Assembly (NCBI GenBank): GCA_023405135.1
Contig: JAEXYZ010000024.1
Span: 18,573-82,572, forward strand
DNA length: 64,000 bases
DNA from: Bacillota bacterium
GTDB taxonomy: Bacteria > Bacillota > Bacilli > Bacillales_A > Planococcaceae
Direction: 5' to 3'
The position numbers and the translations under genes are program-made. The notes below the pieces were generated by a model, which saw only the letters and a program-made list of their open reading frames with translations, made no database searches and was not told where the DNA came from. Below, in pieces: positions 9,792-18,475 of this stretch; position 1 is the first letter of the stretch, and each line of letters begins with the position of its first letter.

Positions 9792-9831
9792 AGAATCTGC
9801 TCATTTTCTTTATTTATGGGCAGATTTTTTA
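9792..9831 (+). terminator. Rho-independent terminator after oligoendopeptidase
   Basis: AATCTGC and GCAGATT form the stem, followed by a T run at about 9825-9830. Confidence 0.7.
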
Positions 9832-9852
9832 TGTAATTTTTCTACAGGCAAC

Positions 9853-9932
9853 AGCCTCAGCTTGGGGCACAAGGAAACGTGTTCGGTCACATAGCCTCAA
9901 ATTGGGGCACAAGGAAACGTGTTCGGTCACAT
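9853..9932. repeat. Two tandem 40-bp direct repeats in intergenic DNA
   Basis: Copy 1 is 9853-9892 and copy 2 is 9893-9932. They match at 38 of 40 positions (they differ at the eighth and ninth bases). A decayed third copy appears to start at 9933 and matches about 14 of the first 22 bases. The unit is richer in GC than the surroundings and contains no reading frame of note. It sits after the oligopeptidase terminator and before the promoter region of the AI-2E permease gene. Confidence 0.85.
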
Positions 9933-10099
9933 AAACTCACATGCGGTCACAGGTTCACTTCATTATTCGGAGCGAACAAAAAATTGTGACTAACATCTTG
10001 TTTGTTTGAAACGAAAGTTAAGATAAAACGTAAATAGTTATATAATGGGTGAATAGGAAAGTGCTATATATGGTACAATGTGGAAAGGAGTGAAATTGT

Positions 10100-11179
10100 A
10101 TGACAAAAAAAGTATGGTTCCAAGTAGGAATCGGTATATTAATTGCCCTTTTAATCATTAAATACGTTGTAGAAATTCATTGGATTTTCAATCCGATTTT
10201 TATCATTATTAAAACGATATTTATTCCAATGCTATTAGGTGGAGTCCTTTATTATATATCCGAGCCGGTTCAACGTTTTATGGAGAAAAAAGGTGCACCA
10301 AGATGGGCAAGCATTTCAACAATAGTATTATTATTGGCAGGTATCGTGACAGGATTACTTTTAATGATCGGTAATCCAATTACAGATCAAGTAAATAAAT
10401 TGGTAAAAAATGCACCTTATATAGGCGATAAAATTATGGATGCAGCTGACATTGTTTTGGAAAACAAAGATAGTCTGCCGCCACAAGTAGAGGAATTTGT
10501 TGATTCAATCTCTAATTCCATTCAGGATATTGCGATGACGGGAAGCAAATATATTGTATCCTTTGTTAGGGGAACTGTTTCAGTTACCTTTACATTAATT
10601 TTAGTACCATTTTTCTTTATTTACATGTTGAAGGATCATGAGAAATTTGCTCCAAATATTTATAAAATTTTCTCTGGTGAAAGACGTACATGGGTAAAAG
10701 AAACTTTAGCGGATATAGACCATGTTTTAAGAAACTATGTACAAGGACAAGTATTAATTAGTCTTATTCTTGCTTTAATGACTTTTATAGGCTATATAGC
10801 AATAGGGCTTGAATATTCATTATTACTTGCGATATTTGCTTTCTTTATGAATATGATTCCTTTTATCGGTCCGTGGATTTCTCTTGCACCAGCAATTGTT
10901 GTTGCCCTTATACAAGATCCAATTTTAGTTGTTTGGGTTTGTGTGATCACACTAGTAGCTCAACAGTTAGAAAGTAACCTAATCACGCCAAATATTATGG
11001 GGAAATCCTTAGATGTGCATCCGTTAACGGTTATTACAATCGTACTTGCAGCTGGAAATATAGGAGGATTTATAGCGATTATTATAGCGATTCCTACCTA
11101 TGCGGTAATTAAAGCAATTGTTAAAAATATTTATGAAGAAAGAAAAAAAATAAAGGAAGCTGCTACGAAGACAGTTTAA
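10100..11179 (+). CDS. AI-2E family transporter (PerM/YueF-like permease)
   Basis: 359-residue polytopic membrane protein with about eight helices and the family layout: two or three N-terminal helices, a polar amphipathic stretch (about 95-150), then a C-terminal cluster of helices containing the conserved P-F-I-G-P-W-I and E-S-N-L-I-T-P-N-I-M-G motifs. The family (PF01594) is named for an autoinducer-2 exporter, but most members have other or unknown cargo and some are ion antiporters, so no substrate is claimed. An AAAGGAG ribosome binding site precedes the ATG. Confidence 0.88.
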   Translation: MTKKVWFQVGIGILIALLIIKYVVEIHWIFNPIFIIIKTIFIPMLLGGVLYYISEPVQRFMEKKGAPRWASISTIVLLLAGIVTGLLLMIGNPITDQVNKLVKNAPYIGDKIMDAADIVLENKDSLPPQVEEFVDSISNSIQDIAMTGSKYIVSFVRGTVSVTFTLILVPFFFIYMLKDHEKFAPNIYKIFSGERRTWVKETLADIDHVLRNYVQGQVLISLILALMTFIGYIAIGLEYSLLLAIFAFFMNMIPFIGPWISLAPAIVVALIQDPILVVWVCVITLVAQQLESNLITPNIMGKSLDVHPLTVITIVLAAGNIGGFIAIIIAIPTYAVIKAIVKNIYEERKKIKEAATKTV

Positions 11180-11189
11180 TATTTAAATT

Positions 11190-11225
11190 GCGCAGTATAC
11201 CAAAAAGGTGTACTGTATTTCTATT
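11190..11225 (+). terminator. Possible terminator after AI-2E permease gene
   Basis: CAGTATACC pairs imperfectly with GGTGTACTG over five As, followed by a T-rich but interrupted tail. Confidence 0.5.
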
Positions 11226-11271
11226 TAGTGTAAAGTGTATTTTGTAGATTGAATTGAAAAGGAGTTCATCA

Positions 11272-11730
11272 ATGTTAACATTTGAACAAAAGCAAGCAAT
11301 TATTGAATCATTTCCAGAACTAACTAAAAAAGAGATTTCATTAAATCGTTTAAATTATCATTTTGAGAACAGTTTATATGAGAAAACGATCGTTATTGAA
11401 AAATTACATCCAAACGGTAATGGATTTGTGTATGTAGGGGATTTGTTAAAATATGAAAAGGATGCCAATGAAAAAGGTTTGGTAAACATTCGTGAATATG
11501 ATGAGGCCGCGTTAAGAGAGATTATTCAAGACGCTCTAGATTATTTATCTGAAGATATGGAAACACCAATTGTAGAAAATTGGGCTTCTCGAGAAGGTAC
11601 AATATTGGAATTAATCCATGAAAAACGAAATTGGAATATTTATTTTCAAAATAATTTAGAAGAATCTTTTGGTACCCGTGAAGCAGCGGTAGAATATTTA
11701 CTTGAAGAAGGATTTAGGCCGAAAAAATAA
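11272..11730 (+). CDS. Conserved-looking hypothetical cytoplasmic protein
   Basis: 152 residues that I do not recognise. It is acidic, with no signal peptide or membrane segment. The first half has an alternating hydrophobic pattern suggesting beta strands (T-I-V-I-E-K-L then G-F-V-Y-V-G-D-L-L). The second half has W-x6-G-T-I-L-E-L and ends in an E-A-A-V-E-Y-L-L-E-E-G-F helix. The frame is open from TTG 11254, but AAAAGGAG at 11256-11263 points to ATG 11272. It is followed 15 bases later by a small membrane-protein gene, probably in the same transcript. Confidence 0.75.
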   Translation: MLTFEQKQAIIESFPELTKKEISLNRLNYHFENSLYEKTIVIEKLHPNGNGFVYVGDLLKYEKDANEKGLVNIREYDEAALREIIQDALDYLSEDMETPIVENWASREGTILELIHEKRNWNIYFQNNLEESFGTREAAVEYLLEEGFRPKK

Positions 11731-11745
11731 AAGGGGAAACGACAA

Positions 11746-11919
11746 ATGAGTGGAAAAAAGGCTGCAATCACCTTAATAGGGATTATACTTTTAGCCAGTT
11801 TATTAGTTGTAATAGCAATTAAATTATTTTTTGTAACATATGAACCAAAACAGACAGAAAATCAAGCAGAGGCTGCGGTTTTATTAGCGCCGAATTTTGA
11901 ACATCAATATAAAAGTTGA
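11746..11919 (+). CDS. Small single-span membrane protein, 57 residues
   Basis: A short open frame with an AAGGGGAA ribosome binding site eight bases before the ATG. The protein begins M-S-G-K-K-A-A, has one hydrophobic helix (about residues 6-30) and ends in a polar tail. It is 15 bases downstream of the 152-residue unknown gene, so the two are likely co-transcribed, and both end at the hairpin at 11925-11968. I do not recognise the protein. Confidence 0.65.
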   Translation: MSGKKAAITLIGIILLASLLVVIAIKLFFVTYEPKQTENQAEAAVLLAPNFEHQYKS

Positions 11920-11924
11920 ATATT

Positions 11925-11968
11925 AAAAAAGCTAAAGAAGCAATGTTAACTTCTTTAGCCTTTTTAGT
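11925..11968. terminator. Bidirectional terminator between small ORF and pit
   Basis: GCTAAAGAAG (11931-11940) pairs perfectly with CTTCTTTAGC (11950-11959), flanked by A6 on the left and T5 on the right. It therefore serves the plus-strand pair and the minus-strand ykaA-pit transcript. Confidence 0.85.
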
Positions 11969-11982
11969 TTATATTGTGAAAA

Positions 11983-12999
11983 CTAGAAGAATAAGCTCAA
12001 AATAAAGTATATAATAGCAGCCATTAGTGCTGAAATTGGCATTGTAATAATCCAAGTCATGACAATTTTACGAGCAACGCCCCATTTAACGCCTTTAACA
12101 CGTTGAGCAGATCCTACCCCCATAATTGCGGATGAAATAACATGAGTTGTTGAAACTGGTAAATGGATTAATGTAGCACCAAAAATAACTGAAGCCGATG
12201 CTAAGTCTGCTGCTGCTCCGTTTACTGGACGGATTTTCATAATTTTACCGCCGACAGTTTTAATAATTTTATATCCACCCATAGAAGTACCAAGACCCAT
12301 CGCAATTGCACAGGCGATTCGAACCCATTCTCTTACTTCATCACCTGTTTGCAACCCTGCTGCAATTAAAGCCATTGTAATAATACCCATTGCCTTTTGA
12401 GCATCATTAGTACCGTGTGTAAAAGCTTGTAATGCTGCTGTGAAAACTTGCAATGTTCTAAATCCTTTATTTGTTCGATAAAGATTTAAATTTTTGAATA
12501 TCCCTTTGAAAATGGACATGTACAAAAATCCTATTGCCAATGCAATAAACGGTGATGCAACTAAACCAATTAAAATATTTGTGAAACCACTATAGTTTAA
12601 AATATTAAATCCAGCAGCGGCAATTGCTGCACCTGCAATTGAACCGATTAATGTATGAGACGAACTTGATGGAATACCGTAATACCAAGTAAGTAAGTTC
12701 CAAGTAATCGCTGAAATTAATGCCGCTAAAATAACGATTGTTCCCGTTGTATCATTAGGTCCAGCGTTTAATGCAAAAGGATCGACAATGTCTTTTGCAA
12801 TAGCCTTCGCAACTCCGACAAATGTAATTGCTCCTAGAAAGTTCATGACAGCTGCCATTAACACAGCAACTCGAGGTGGCAATGCACGTGTTGAGACGGA
12901 CGTAGCGATTGCATTTGCTGTATCATGGAAACCGTTAATAAAGTCGAAACCTAGAGCAAAAATTACGACTAATATTGTAATAAATAATATAGTATCCAT
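11983..12999 (-). CDS. pit: Low-affinity inorganic phosphate transporter, PiT family
   Basis: 338-residue polytopic protein with the duplicated PiT signature: G-F-D-F-I-N-G-F-H-D-T-A-N-A-I-A in the first half and Q-A-F-T-H-G-T-N-D-A-Q-K-A-M-G in the second. It imports phosphate (often as a metal-phosphate complex) driven by the ion gradient. AGGAGA precedes the ATG. It lies 17 bases after ykaA on the minus strand, the same ykaA-pit arrangement as in B. subtilis. Confidence 0.95.
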   Translation of the reverse strand: MDTILFITILVVIFALGFDFINGFHDTANAIATSVSTRALPPRVAVLMAAVMNFLGAITFVGVAKAIAKDIVDPFALNAGPNDTTGTIVILAALISAITWNLLTWYYGIPSSSSHTLIGSIAGAAIAAAGFNILNYSGFTNILIGLVASPFIALAIGFLYMSIFKGIFKNLNLYRTNKGFRTLQVFTAALQAFTHGTNDAQKAMGIITMALIAAGLQTGDEVREWVRIACAIAMGLGTSMGGYKIIKTVGGKIMKIRPVNGAAADLASASVIFGATLIHLPVSTTHVISSAIMGVGSAQRVKGVKWGVARKIVMTWIITMPISALMAAIIYFILSLFF

Positions 13000-13016
13000 T
13001 TAAAAATCTCCTGATC

Positions 13017-13637
13017 TTATGCGTTACGCATAATAATTGTTTCTAATGTATTTGCTACATCTTGACATGAGTCAGCAATTTCCTCAAGTTGATCATAAAT
13101 GTCTCTCATTTTAATTAAACGAATTGGATCTTTTTCTTTTAAAAACAATTGTTTAATTGATGAACGGGAAATTTCATCGCATTCGCGTTCATAATCTTTA
13201 ATAAGAATAATGTGTTTACGCATTGCAAGTAAATTCTTTTTATTTAATAAATCAGTTGCTGAGACAATTTCATCAGCACTTTTTGAAATGAAATCTAAAA
13301 ATTTACGCATTGATTCATCTATTTCTGTAAAAGAGAACATTTCAAAGTGTGCGAAACAATGCTCAGCTCCATCTAAAACGTCATCCATTTTGTTTGCTAA
13401 CGCTAAAATATCTTCACGTTCAATTGGTGTCATGAAAGATTTATTTAGCATAACGATTAATTCATGAATTAATTTATCTCCATCAGTTTCATATTTCTTC
13501 ATCTTTACGCTAAGTTCTTTTAAGTCTGCAATTGATTCTATGCGGAAGTCTCTAGCGTAATGAACAGCCTCTCTCATATTTTCTGCTATCTTATGTAAAG
13601 ATAGGAAAAAAGGATCTGATTTTTTCGAACTAAACAT
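13017..13637 (-). CDS. ykaA: DUF47 family (PhoU-like) protein, YkaA
   Basis: 206 residues, almost entirely helical, matching the DUF47/PhoU_div family: an N-terminal D-P-F-F-L-S-L-H segment, E-T-D-G-D-K-L-I-H-E-L, E-R-E-D-I-L-A-L-A-N-K-M-D-D-V-L-D and Y-E-R-E-C-D-E. Members are usually encoded just before a PiT transporter and are thought to regulate it. The 17-base gap to pit indicates one transcription unit. A G-rich ribosome binding site lies before the ATG. Confidence 0.92.
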   Translation of the reverse strand: MFSSKKSDPFFLSLHKIAENMREAVHYARDFRIESIADLKELSVKMKKYETDGDKLIHELIVMLNKSFMTPIEREDILALANKMDDVLDGAEHCFAHFEMFSFTEIDESMRKFLDFISKSADEIVSATDLLNKKNLLAMRKHIILIKDYERECDEISRSSIKQLFLKEKDPIRLIKMRDIYDQLEEIADSCQDVANTLETIIMRNA

Positions 13638-13880
13638 GGAATTGCCCCCTGATATACGTGTGATTTTAACTAGAATAAAAACTGAAACCTAAAATATCAT
13701 AACAAAATATTTAAAAAATCTACATATAAAATCGCTTGTTTTAAACAAAATTTACACTGCTGTAATATACATACAATTCAAAAAATAGAGTCCAAAAAAT
13801 GAAAAAGACAAATACATAAAAGGTTGATGCACCTAATTTATATATTTGCCTAATAATTTTTATTTATGATGGAATTTAGC

Positions 13881-15041
13881 TTAGAAAAATTCTCGAAGTT
13901 CATTTTGTAAAAACGGTTTTGCAGATAAAAAGTCTATAAATGCATCGTAACGTTTTCTCTGTTCGTAAGAAGGTTTTTTACCTGTAAAATATGCTCGTAT
14001 TAAAATGTTTTTTGGAGTATGTTCTATGTCTATAAATTCAAGTAACTGGGTATCATAACCAACTAGCGATAGTATTTCAGCACGAATAGAGTCTGTAGCA
14101 AGAGAAGCGAAACGTTCTTTTATTAAACCGTGTTGTGTCATAATTTCAAGGGTAGGTGAATTAAGCTGGCGATTTAATTCATGTTGACAGCACGGTACAC
14201 TTAATATTACTTTTGCACCCCATTTTACGGCACGTGCTAAAGCCATATCTGTTGCCACGTCACAAGCATGTAAAGTAACAACCATATCGACTGAAGTTTC
14301 ATCATTGTAGTCATTTATATCTCCGACCAAAAACTCAAGCTGATCATAATGTAAATCTTGTGCAATACGATTGCATTCATCGATTACTTCTTTTTTTAAA
14401 TCAAGTCCGGTAACAAGTATATCTAATCCTTTCTCCACTTTTAAATAATGGTAAAGAGCAAAGGTTAAGTAAGATTTACCAGAACCAAAATCTAAAATTC
14501 GGATTTGCTTATTTTTTGGCAAATAAGTTAATGAATCATTGATAAATTCGACAAAACGATTAATTTGTCGGAATTTATCGTATTTCTGTTTTTTTACTTT
14601 GCCATCCTCTGTTTGAACACCGAGGCGGATTAAAAATGGATAAGGTGTCGATTCATCTAATAAATATTGTTTTTTTCGATTGTGAGATAAGTCAATCTGC
14701 TTAGATGATGTTGTTTGTTCATCTTTCCAAAGTACTTTATTTTTTTTGGACAATTGTATTTGAATGATTTCGTTTTTAAATTGTGCATGGATTTGTCGGA
14801 ACTGTTGTAATAACAGTTCAAATATATTAGAAAATTTTTCTAATAAAACATTTTCGTGTTTTAAAATTCGTTCATATTGATATTCAATTTGAATATGATA
14901 AATGCCTTTTAATTCAATTGGTTTTAATTTTACTCTTTTAAGTTCATTTGATTTTTGGCGGGGTTGACTAATTGTAGCATTTATTAATTCTTTATTTTCT
15001 AAACGTTTTAAAAATTCAAACTTCATTTGCTCGTAGTCCAT
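13881..15041 (-). CDS. SAM-dependent methyltransferase, Methyltransf_32-like
   Basis: 386 residues. The C-terminal half is a class I methyltransferase with the SAM loop D-F-G-S-G-K-S-Y-L-T and the downstream motif L-H-A-C-D-V-A-T-D-M-A-L-A, both typical of PF13679. An S-V-P-C-C-Q-H-E-L segment follows the fourth strand. The N-terminal 160 residues are basic and may bind RNA. The substrate is not known to me; RNA is plausible but is inference. Upstream AAGAAGG is about ten bases from the ATG. Monocistronic between the phosphate operon and putP. Confidence 0.8.
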   Translation of the reverse strand: MDYEQMKFEFLKRLENKELINATISQPRQKSNELKRVKLKPIELKGIYHIQIEYQYERILKHENVLLEKFSNIFELLLQQFRQIHAQFKNEIIQIQLSKKNKVLWKDEQTTSSKQIDLSHNRKKQYLLDESTPYPFLIRLGVQTEDGKVKKQKYDKFRQINRFVEFINDSLTYLPKNKQIRILDFGSGKSYLTFALYHYLKVEKGLDILVTGLDLKKEVIDECNRIAQDLHYDQLEFLVGDINDYNDETSVDMVVTLHACDVATDMALARAVKWGAKVILSVPCCQHELNRQLNSPTLEIMTQHGLIKERFASLATDSIRAEILSLVGYDTQLLEFIDIEHTPKNILIRAYFTGKKPSYEQRKRYDAFIDFLSAKPFLQNELREFF

Positions 15042-15303
15042 ATTAATCAGCCTTCTTATAATTTTTTAATGAAAATAGTTTAACATAGGAGGTGTAGAAA
15101 GTGTAATAGTAGCAATAATAGAAGTAATATTTTTAGTTTAAAAAAGTATACTAAAATTGAATTTTAAAAAAATTCTTGAACACAAAATGTTTATTATATG
15201 TTAAATTATTTGTATGACATAGTGTACTGGAATATGATATGATTCTACTGTTTTCGACACTATTTTCAACAAGTAAAATTTTATTACATCAGGGGGAGAG
15301 AAA

Positions 15304-16791
15304 ATGTCAGATCATGCATTTCAATTATTAGCGATTTTTCTTTATATGCTTGCAATGGTCATTATTGGATGGTATGCATATAAAAGAACAAGTAATTTAA
15401 ATGACTATATGTTAGGCGGTCGTGATCTAGGGCCTGCTGTTACAGCGTTAAGTGCTGGTGCTGCAGATATGTCAGGTTGGTTATTAATGGGCTTACCTGG
15501 AGCAATTTATGCGGCAGGTATGGTTGAAGCTTGGATTGCCATCGGTTTAACTATTGGAGCTTGGTTAAACTGGCTTCTAGTTGCACCACGTTTACGTGTA
15601 TACACACAAGTTTCAAAAGATTCAATAACAATTCCGAGTTTTTTAGATAACCGTCTTCGTGACAATACAAAATTAATTCGTATTGCATCAGGGATTATCA
15701 TTTTAGTATTCTTCACATTCTATGTATCATCAGGGATGGTATCAGGTGGTAAATTCTTTGTAAGTTCATTTGGATTTGATTATCACACTGGATTGATTGT
15801 AGTATCGCTTGTTACTGTTGGTTACACATTATTTGGTGGATTCTTAGCAGTTAGTTACACAGACTTTATACAAGGTTTAATTATGTTCTTGGCGTTAGTT
15901 TTAGTACCGATCATTGGAGTATTCTTTACTGGTGGTCTAGGTGATATGATTAACTCTATTCAGGCTGTTAACCCAGAACAATTAAATTTATTTGCTTCAA
16001 CAGCAACAGCTGCTGGTATTATTTCATCAGTTGCTTGGGGTCTTGGCTACTTTGGACAACCTCATATTATTGTTCGTTTTATGGCGATAAAATCTGTTGC
16101 TGAAACGAAACAAGCTCGTCGTATTGGTATTGGTTGGATGATTTTAAGTTTAGTTGGAGCAATGTGTACTGCACTTGTAGGTTTAGCTTACTTCCAACAA
16201 AATGGACAAGTTCTTGAAGATCCGGAAACAGTATTTATCGTAATGGGTCAAATTTTATTCCACCCATTCATTGCCGGAATTATGTTAGCGGCTATTTTAG
16301 CTGCAGTTATGAGTACAATTTCTTCTCAATTAATCGTAACATCTTCTGCATTGATTGAAGATATTTACAAAGCTTTATTTAAAAAGGATGCTTCAGATAA
16401 ACATTATGTATTGGCAGGACGTATAGCAGTATTTGTTGTATCAATCGTCGCTGCAATTTTAGGCTGGAATCCAGATAGTTCTATTTTAGATCTAGTTGGA
16501 TTTGCTTGGGCTGGTTTTGGTGCAGCGTTTGGACCAGTTATCTTACTTGCTTTATATTGGAGAAAGTTAACAAACATGGGTGCACTATTAGGTATGGTTG
16601 TAGGTGCAGTTGTAGCATTCGTTTGGGGTAAAGTACCAGCGTTAAGCGGTATGTTATATGAAATTGTACCTGGGTTTATCGCATGTTTAGTCGTAGCAGT
16701 TGTAGTAAGTTTAATTACTTACAAACAAAACGCAGAAATCGAAGCAGAGTTTGATAAAACATTAGAGCTTTTAAATAATGAAAAAGAATAA
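15304..16791 (+). CDS. putP: Sodium/proline symporter
   Basis: 495 residues with about 13 transmembrane helices. It reads as PutP of the sodium:solute symporter family: Y-M-L-G-G-R-D-L-G-P near residue 35-45, A-G-A-A-D-M-S-G-W-L-L-M-G-L-P-G, and the G-Y-F-G-Q-P-H-I-I-V-R-F block. It imports proline with sodium for nutrition or osmotic protection. No proline catabolic genes are adjacent, so a housekeeping or osmotic role (as for OpuE) is equally possible. A strong GGGGGAGAG ribosome binding site is present. A hairpin terminator follows. Confidence 0.93.
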   Translation: MSDHAFQLLAIFLYMLAMVIIGWYAYKRTSNLNDYMLGGRDLGPAVTALSAGAADMSGWLLMGLPGAIYAAGMVEAWIAIGLTIGAWLNWLLVAPRLRVYTQVSKDSITIPSFLDNRLRDNTKLIRIASGIIILVFFTFYVSSGMVSGGKFFVSSFGFDYHTGLIVVSLVTVGYTLFGGFLAVSYTDFIQGLIMFLALVLVPIIGVFFTGGLGDMINSIQAVNPEQLNLFASTATAAGIISSVAWGLGYFGQPHIIVRFMAIKSVAETKQARRIGIGWMILSLVGAMCTALVGLAYFQQNGQVLEDPETVFIVMGQILFHPFIAGIMLAAILAAVMSTISSQLIVTSSALIEDIYKALFKKDASDKHYVLAGRIAVFVVSIVAAILGWNPDSSILDLVGFAWAGFGAAFGPVILLALYWRKLTNMGALLGMVVGAVVAFVWGKVPALSGMLYEIVPGFIACLVVAVVVSLITYKQNAEIEAEFDKTLELLNNEKE

Positions 16792-16807
16792 TTATTTTAT
16801 TTAATTT

Positions 16808-16842
16808 TGGACCTACAACTATATAGTTGTGGGTCTTTTATT
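16808..16842 (+). terminator. Rho-independent terminator after putP
   Basis: GACCTACAACTA pairs with TAGTTGTGGGTC (one G-T pair), followed by a T-rich tail. Confidence 0.8.
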
Positions 16843-16913
16843 ATATAAAAAAGGATATAATGTATGATACGATTGCAGAAAATACCCTATTTTTTAATCG
16901 GGGAGGAATTTTG

Positions 16914-18198
16914 ATGAATAAAATGAAGGAAATTGAAACGATAATCGAAAGAGGAATATTAGTTGGCGTTAATTTGAACGACGATAATTTTGAATATTCT
17001 ATGGAAGAACTTGCTAATTTAACTCAGGCGTTGGAAGTTGAAGTTATAGGAACTGTGACACAAAATATTAGAACGTATTAATCCCTCCCATTATGTTGGG
17101 ACAGGTAAAATTGAAGAAATAAAACATTTTATTGATGAAGTAGACGCAAATCTAGTTATTTTTAATGATGAGCTTTCTCCCTCTCAAATTCGTAATTTAG
17201 AGCATGATTTAGAATGCAAAGTAATTGATCGTACAATGTTGATATTAGATATTTTTGATCGTCGTGCAAAAACACGTGAGGCACAAATGCAGGTAGAACT
17301 AGCTCAGCTTCAATATATGCTGCCGAGGTTAGTAGGGCTTCATGCATCACTTTCTAGACAAGGTGGAGGCACAGGTGGAGGCTTTAGAAACCGTGGCGCC
17401 GGTGAAACAAAGCTAGAGCTTGATAGACGTAAAATTGAGGATCAAATCGCTAAACTCCGAAAAGATTTGGAAAGTGTAAAGGAGCAACGGGAAACACAAA
17501 GAAAAAAACGTCGTAAAAATGAAATTCCAGTTGTATCTCTTGTTGGTTACACAAATGCGGGCAAATCAACGATTATGAATCGACTGCTTAAAAAATTAGG
17601 ACAAGAAGAAAGTAAGCAGGTTTTTGAGAAAGATATGCTTTTCGCCACACTTGATACTTCTGTTCGAAGTATTGAACTTCCTGATAAAAAGTCATTTCTT
17701 TTAACAGATACCGTTGGATTTGTTAGTAAATTACCTCATCATTTGGTGAAAGCATTTCGTTCAACATTAGAAGAAGCTCGGGATGCAGATTTATTATTAC
17801 ATGTCGTTGATGTCTCTAATGAAGAGTATCGTTTTATGATGGAGGTAACAAATAAAACTTTAAAGGATGTTGGTGTAGAAGATATTCCAACTGTTTATGT
17901 TTACAATAAATCTGATATAGCAGATATTAAATATCCTTTAGTTAGTGGTGATAATATTTGGATTTCTGCTCAAGAGGGAATAGGATTAGATGAATTAATT
18001 CAAATAATTCGTCAGCATATTTTCTCAAATTATGTAACTTGTGAAATGTTGATACCATTCGATAAAGGGGATATTGTTTCTTATTTAAATGCCAATGCTT
18101 TAGTGAAAGAAACAGATTATGATGAACATGGCACAAAGGTTACAATAGAATTAAAAGAATCTGATATGAAAAAATATGAACAATATGTTATAAAATAA
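16914..18198 (+). pseudogene. hflX: GTPase HflX, interrupted by a single-base frameshift
   Basis: The 5' part starts at ATG 16914 (GGGAGG seven bases upstream) and reads as the HflX N-terminus up to T-V-T-Q-N, then stops at 17079-17081. In the +1 frame the sequence continues from 17068 as L-E-R-I-N-P-S-H-Y-V-G-T-G-K-I-E-E-I, exactly the expected HflX continuation, and stays open to 18198. One surplus base within about 17061-17068 explains this. The 3' part contains the glycine-rich linker, an arginine-rich coiled coil, the GTPase P-loop G-Y-T-N-A-G-K-S-T, D-T-V-G-F and N-K-S-D. HflX binds 50S subunits and splits stalled or hibernating ribosomes. As written, only a fragment starting at ATG 17236 could be made from the second frame. 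Either a true mutation or a sequencing error. Confidence 0.88.
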
Positions 18199-18203
18199 TT
18201 AAA

Positions 18204-18239
18204 GTAGGTAACGATGATAAGGTCGTTACCTATTTTTTT
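18204..18239 (+). terminator. Rho-independent terminator after hflX
   Basis: TAGGTAACGA pairs with TCGTTACCTA across a loop of eight bases and is followed by seven Ts. Confidence 0.85.
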
Positions 18240-18396
18240 GTATGAAAAAACAATTTAAATTATTTCTAAATAATAATGAATATTCATAATTGATAAGAGA
18301 AAGCGAAAAAATGAAAGAATTTATAGAAGATATTGAAATTTCGAACTTTTTTATAATATATTGAAAAAACTTTCAAAATACTATATTGTAATAAAA

Positions 18397-18413
18397 CAGT
18401 TGTCTGACAACTG
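18397..18413. promoter_or_regulatory. Palindrome upstream of peptide transporter gene
   Basis: CAGTTGTCTGACAACTG is two perfect 7-base arms around a 3-base centre. It lies about 60 bases before the peptide transporter start, in the likely promoter region. It could be an operator; the binding protein is unknown. Confidence 0.4.
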
Positions 18414-18428
18414 AGAGTTCCTGCACTG

Positions 18429-18443
18429 AATTGTCAGAAAAAA
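18429..18443. promoter_or_regulatory. Candidate CodY box before peptide transporter gene
   Basis: AATTGTCAGAAAAAA differs at three positions from the CodY consensus AATTTTCNGAAAATT. CodY represses peptide transporters in several Firmicutes when branched-chain amino acids and GTP are plentiful, which fits the gene 33 bases downstream. Confidence 0.4.
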
Positions 18444-18475
18444 CGAACATTTAATAAACGGAAGAGGGTATTTTG

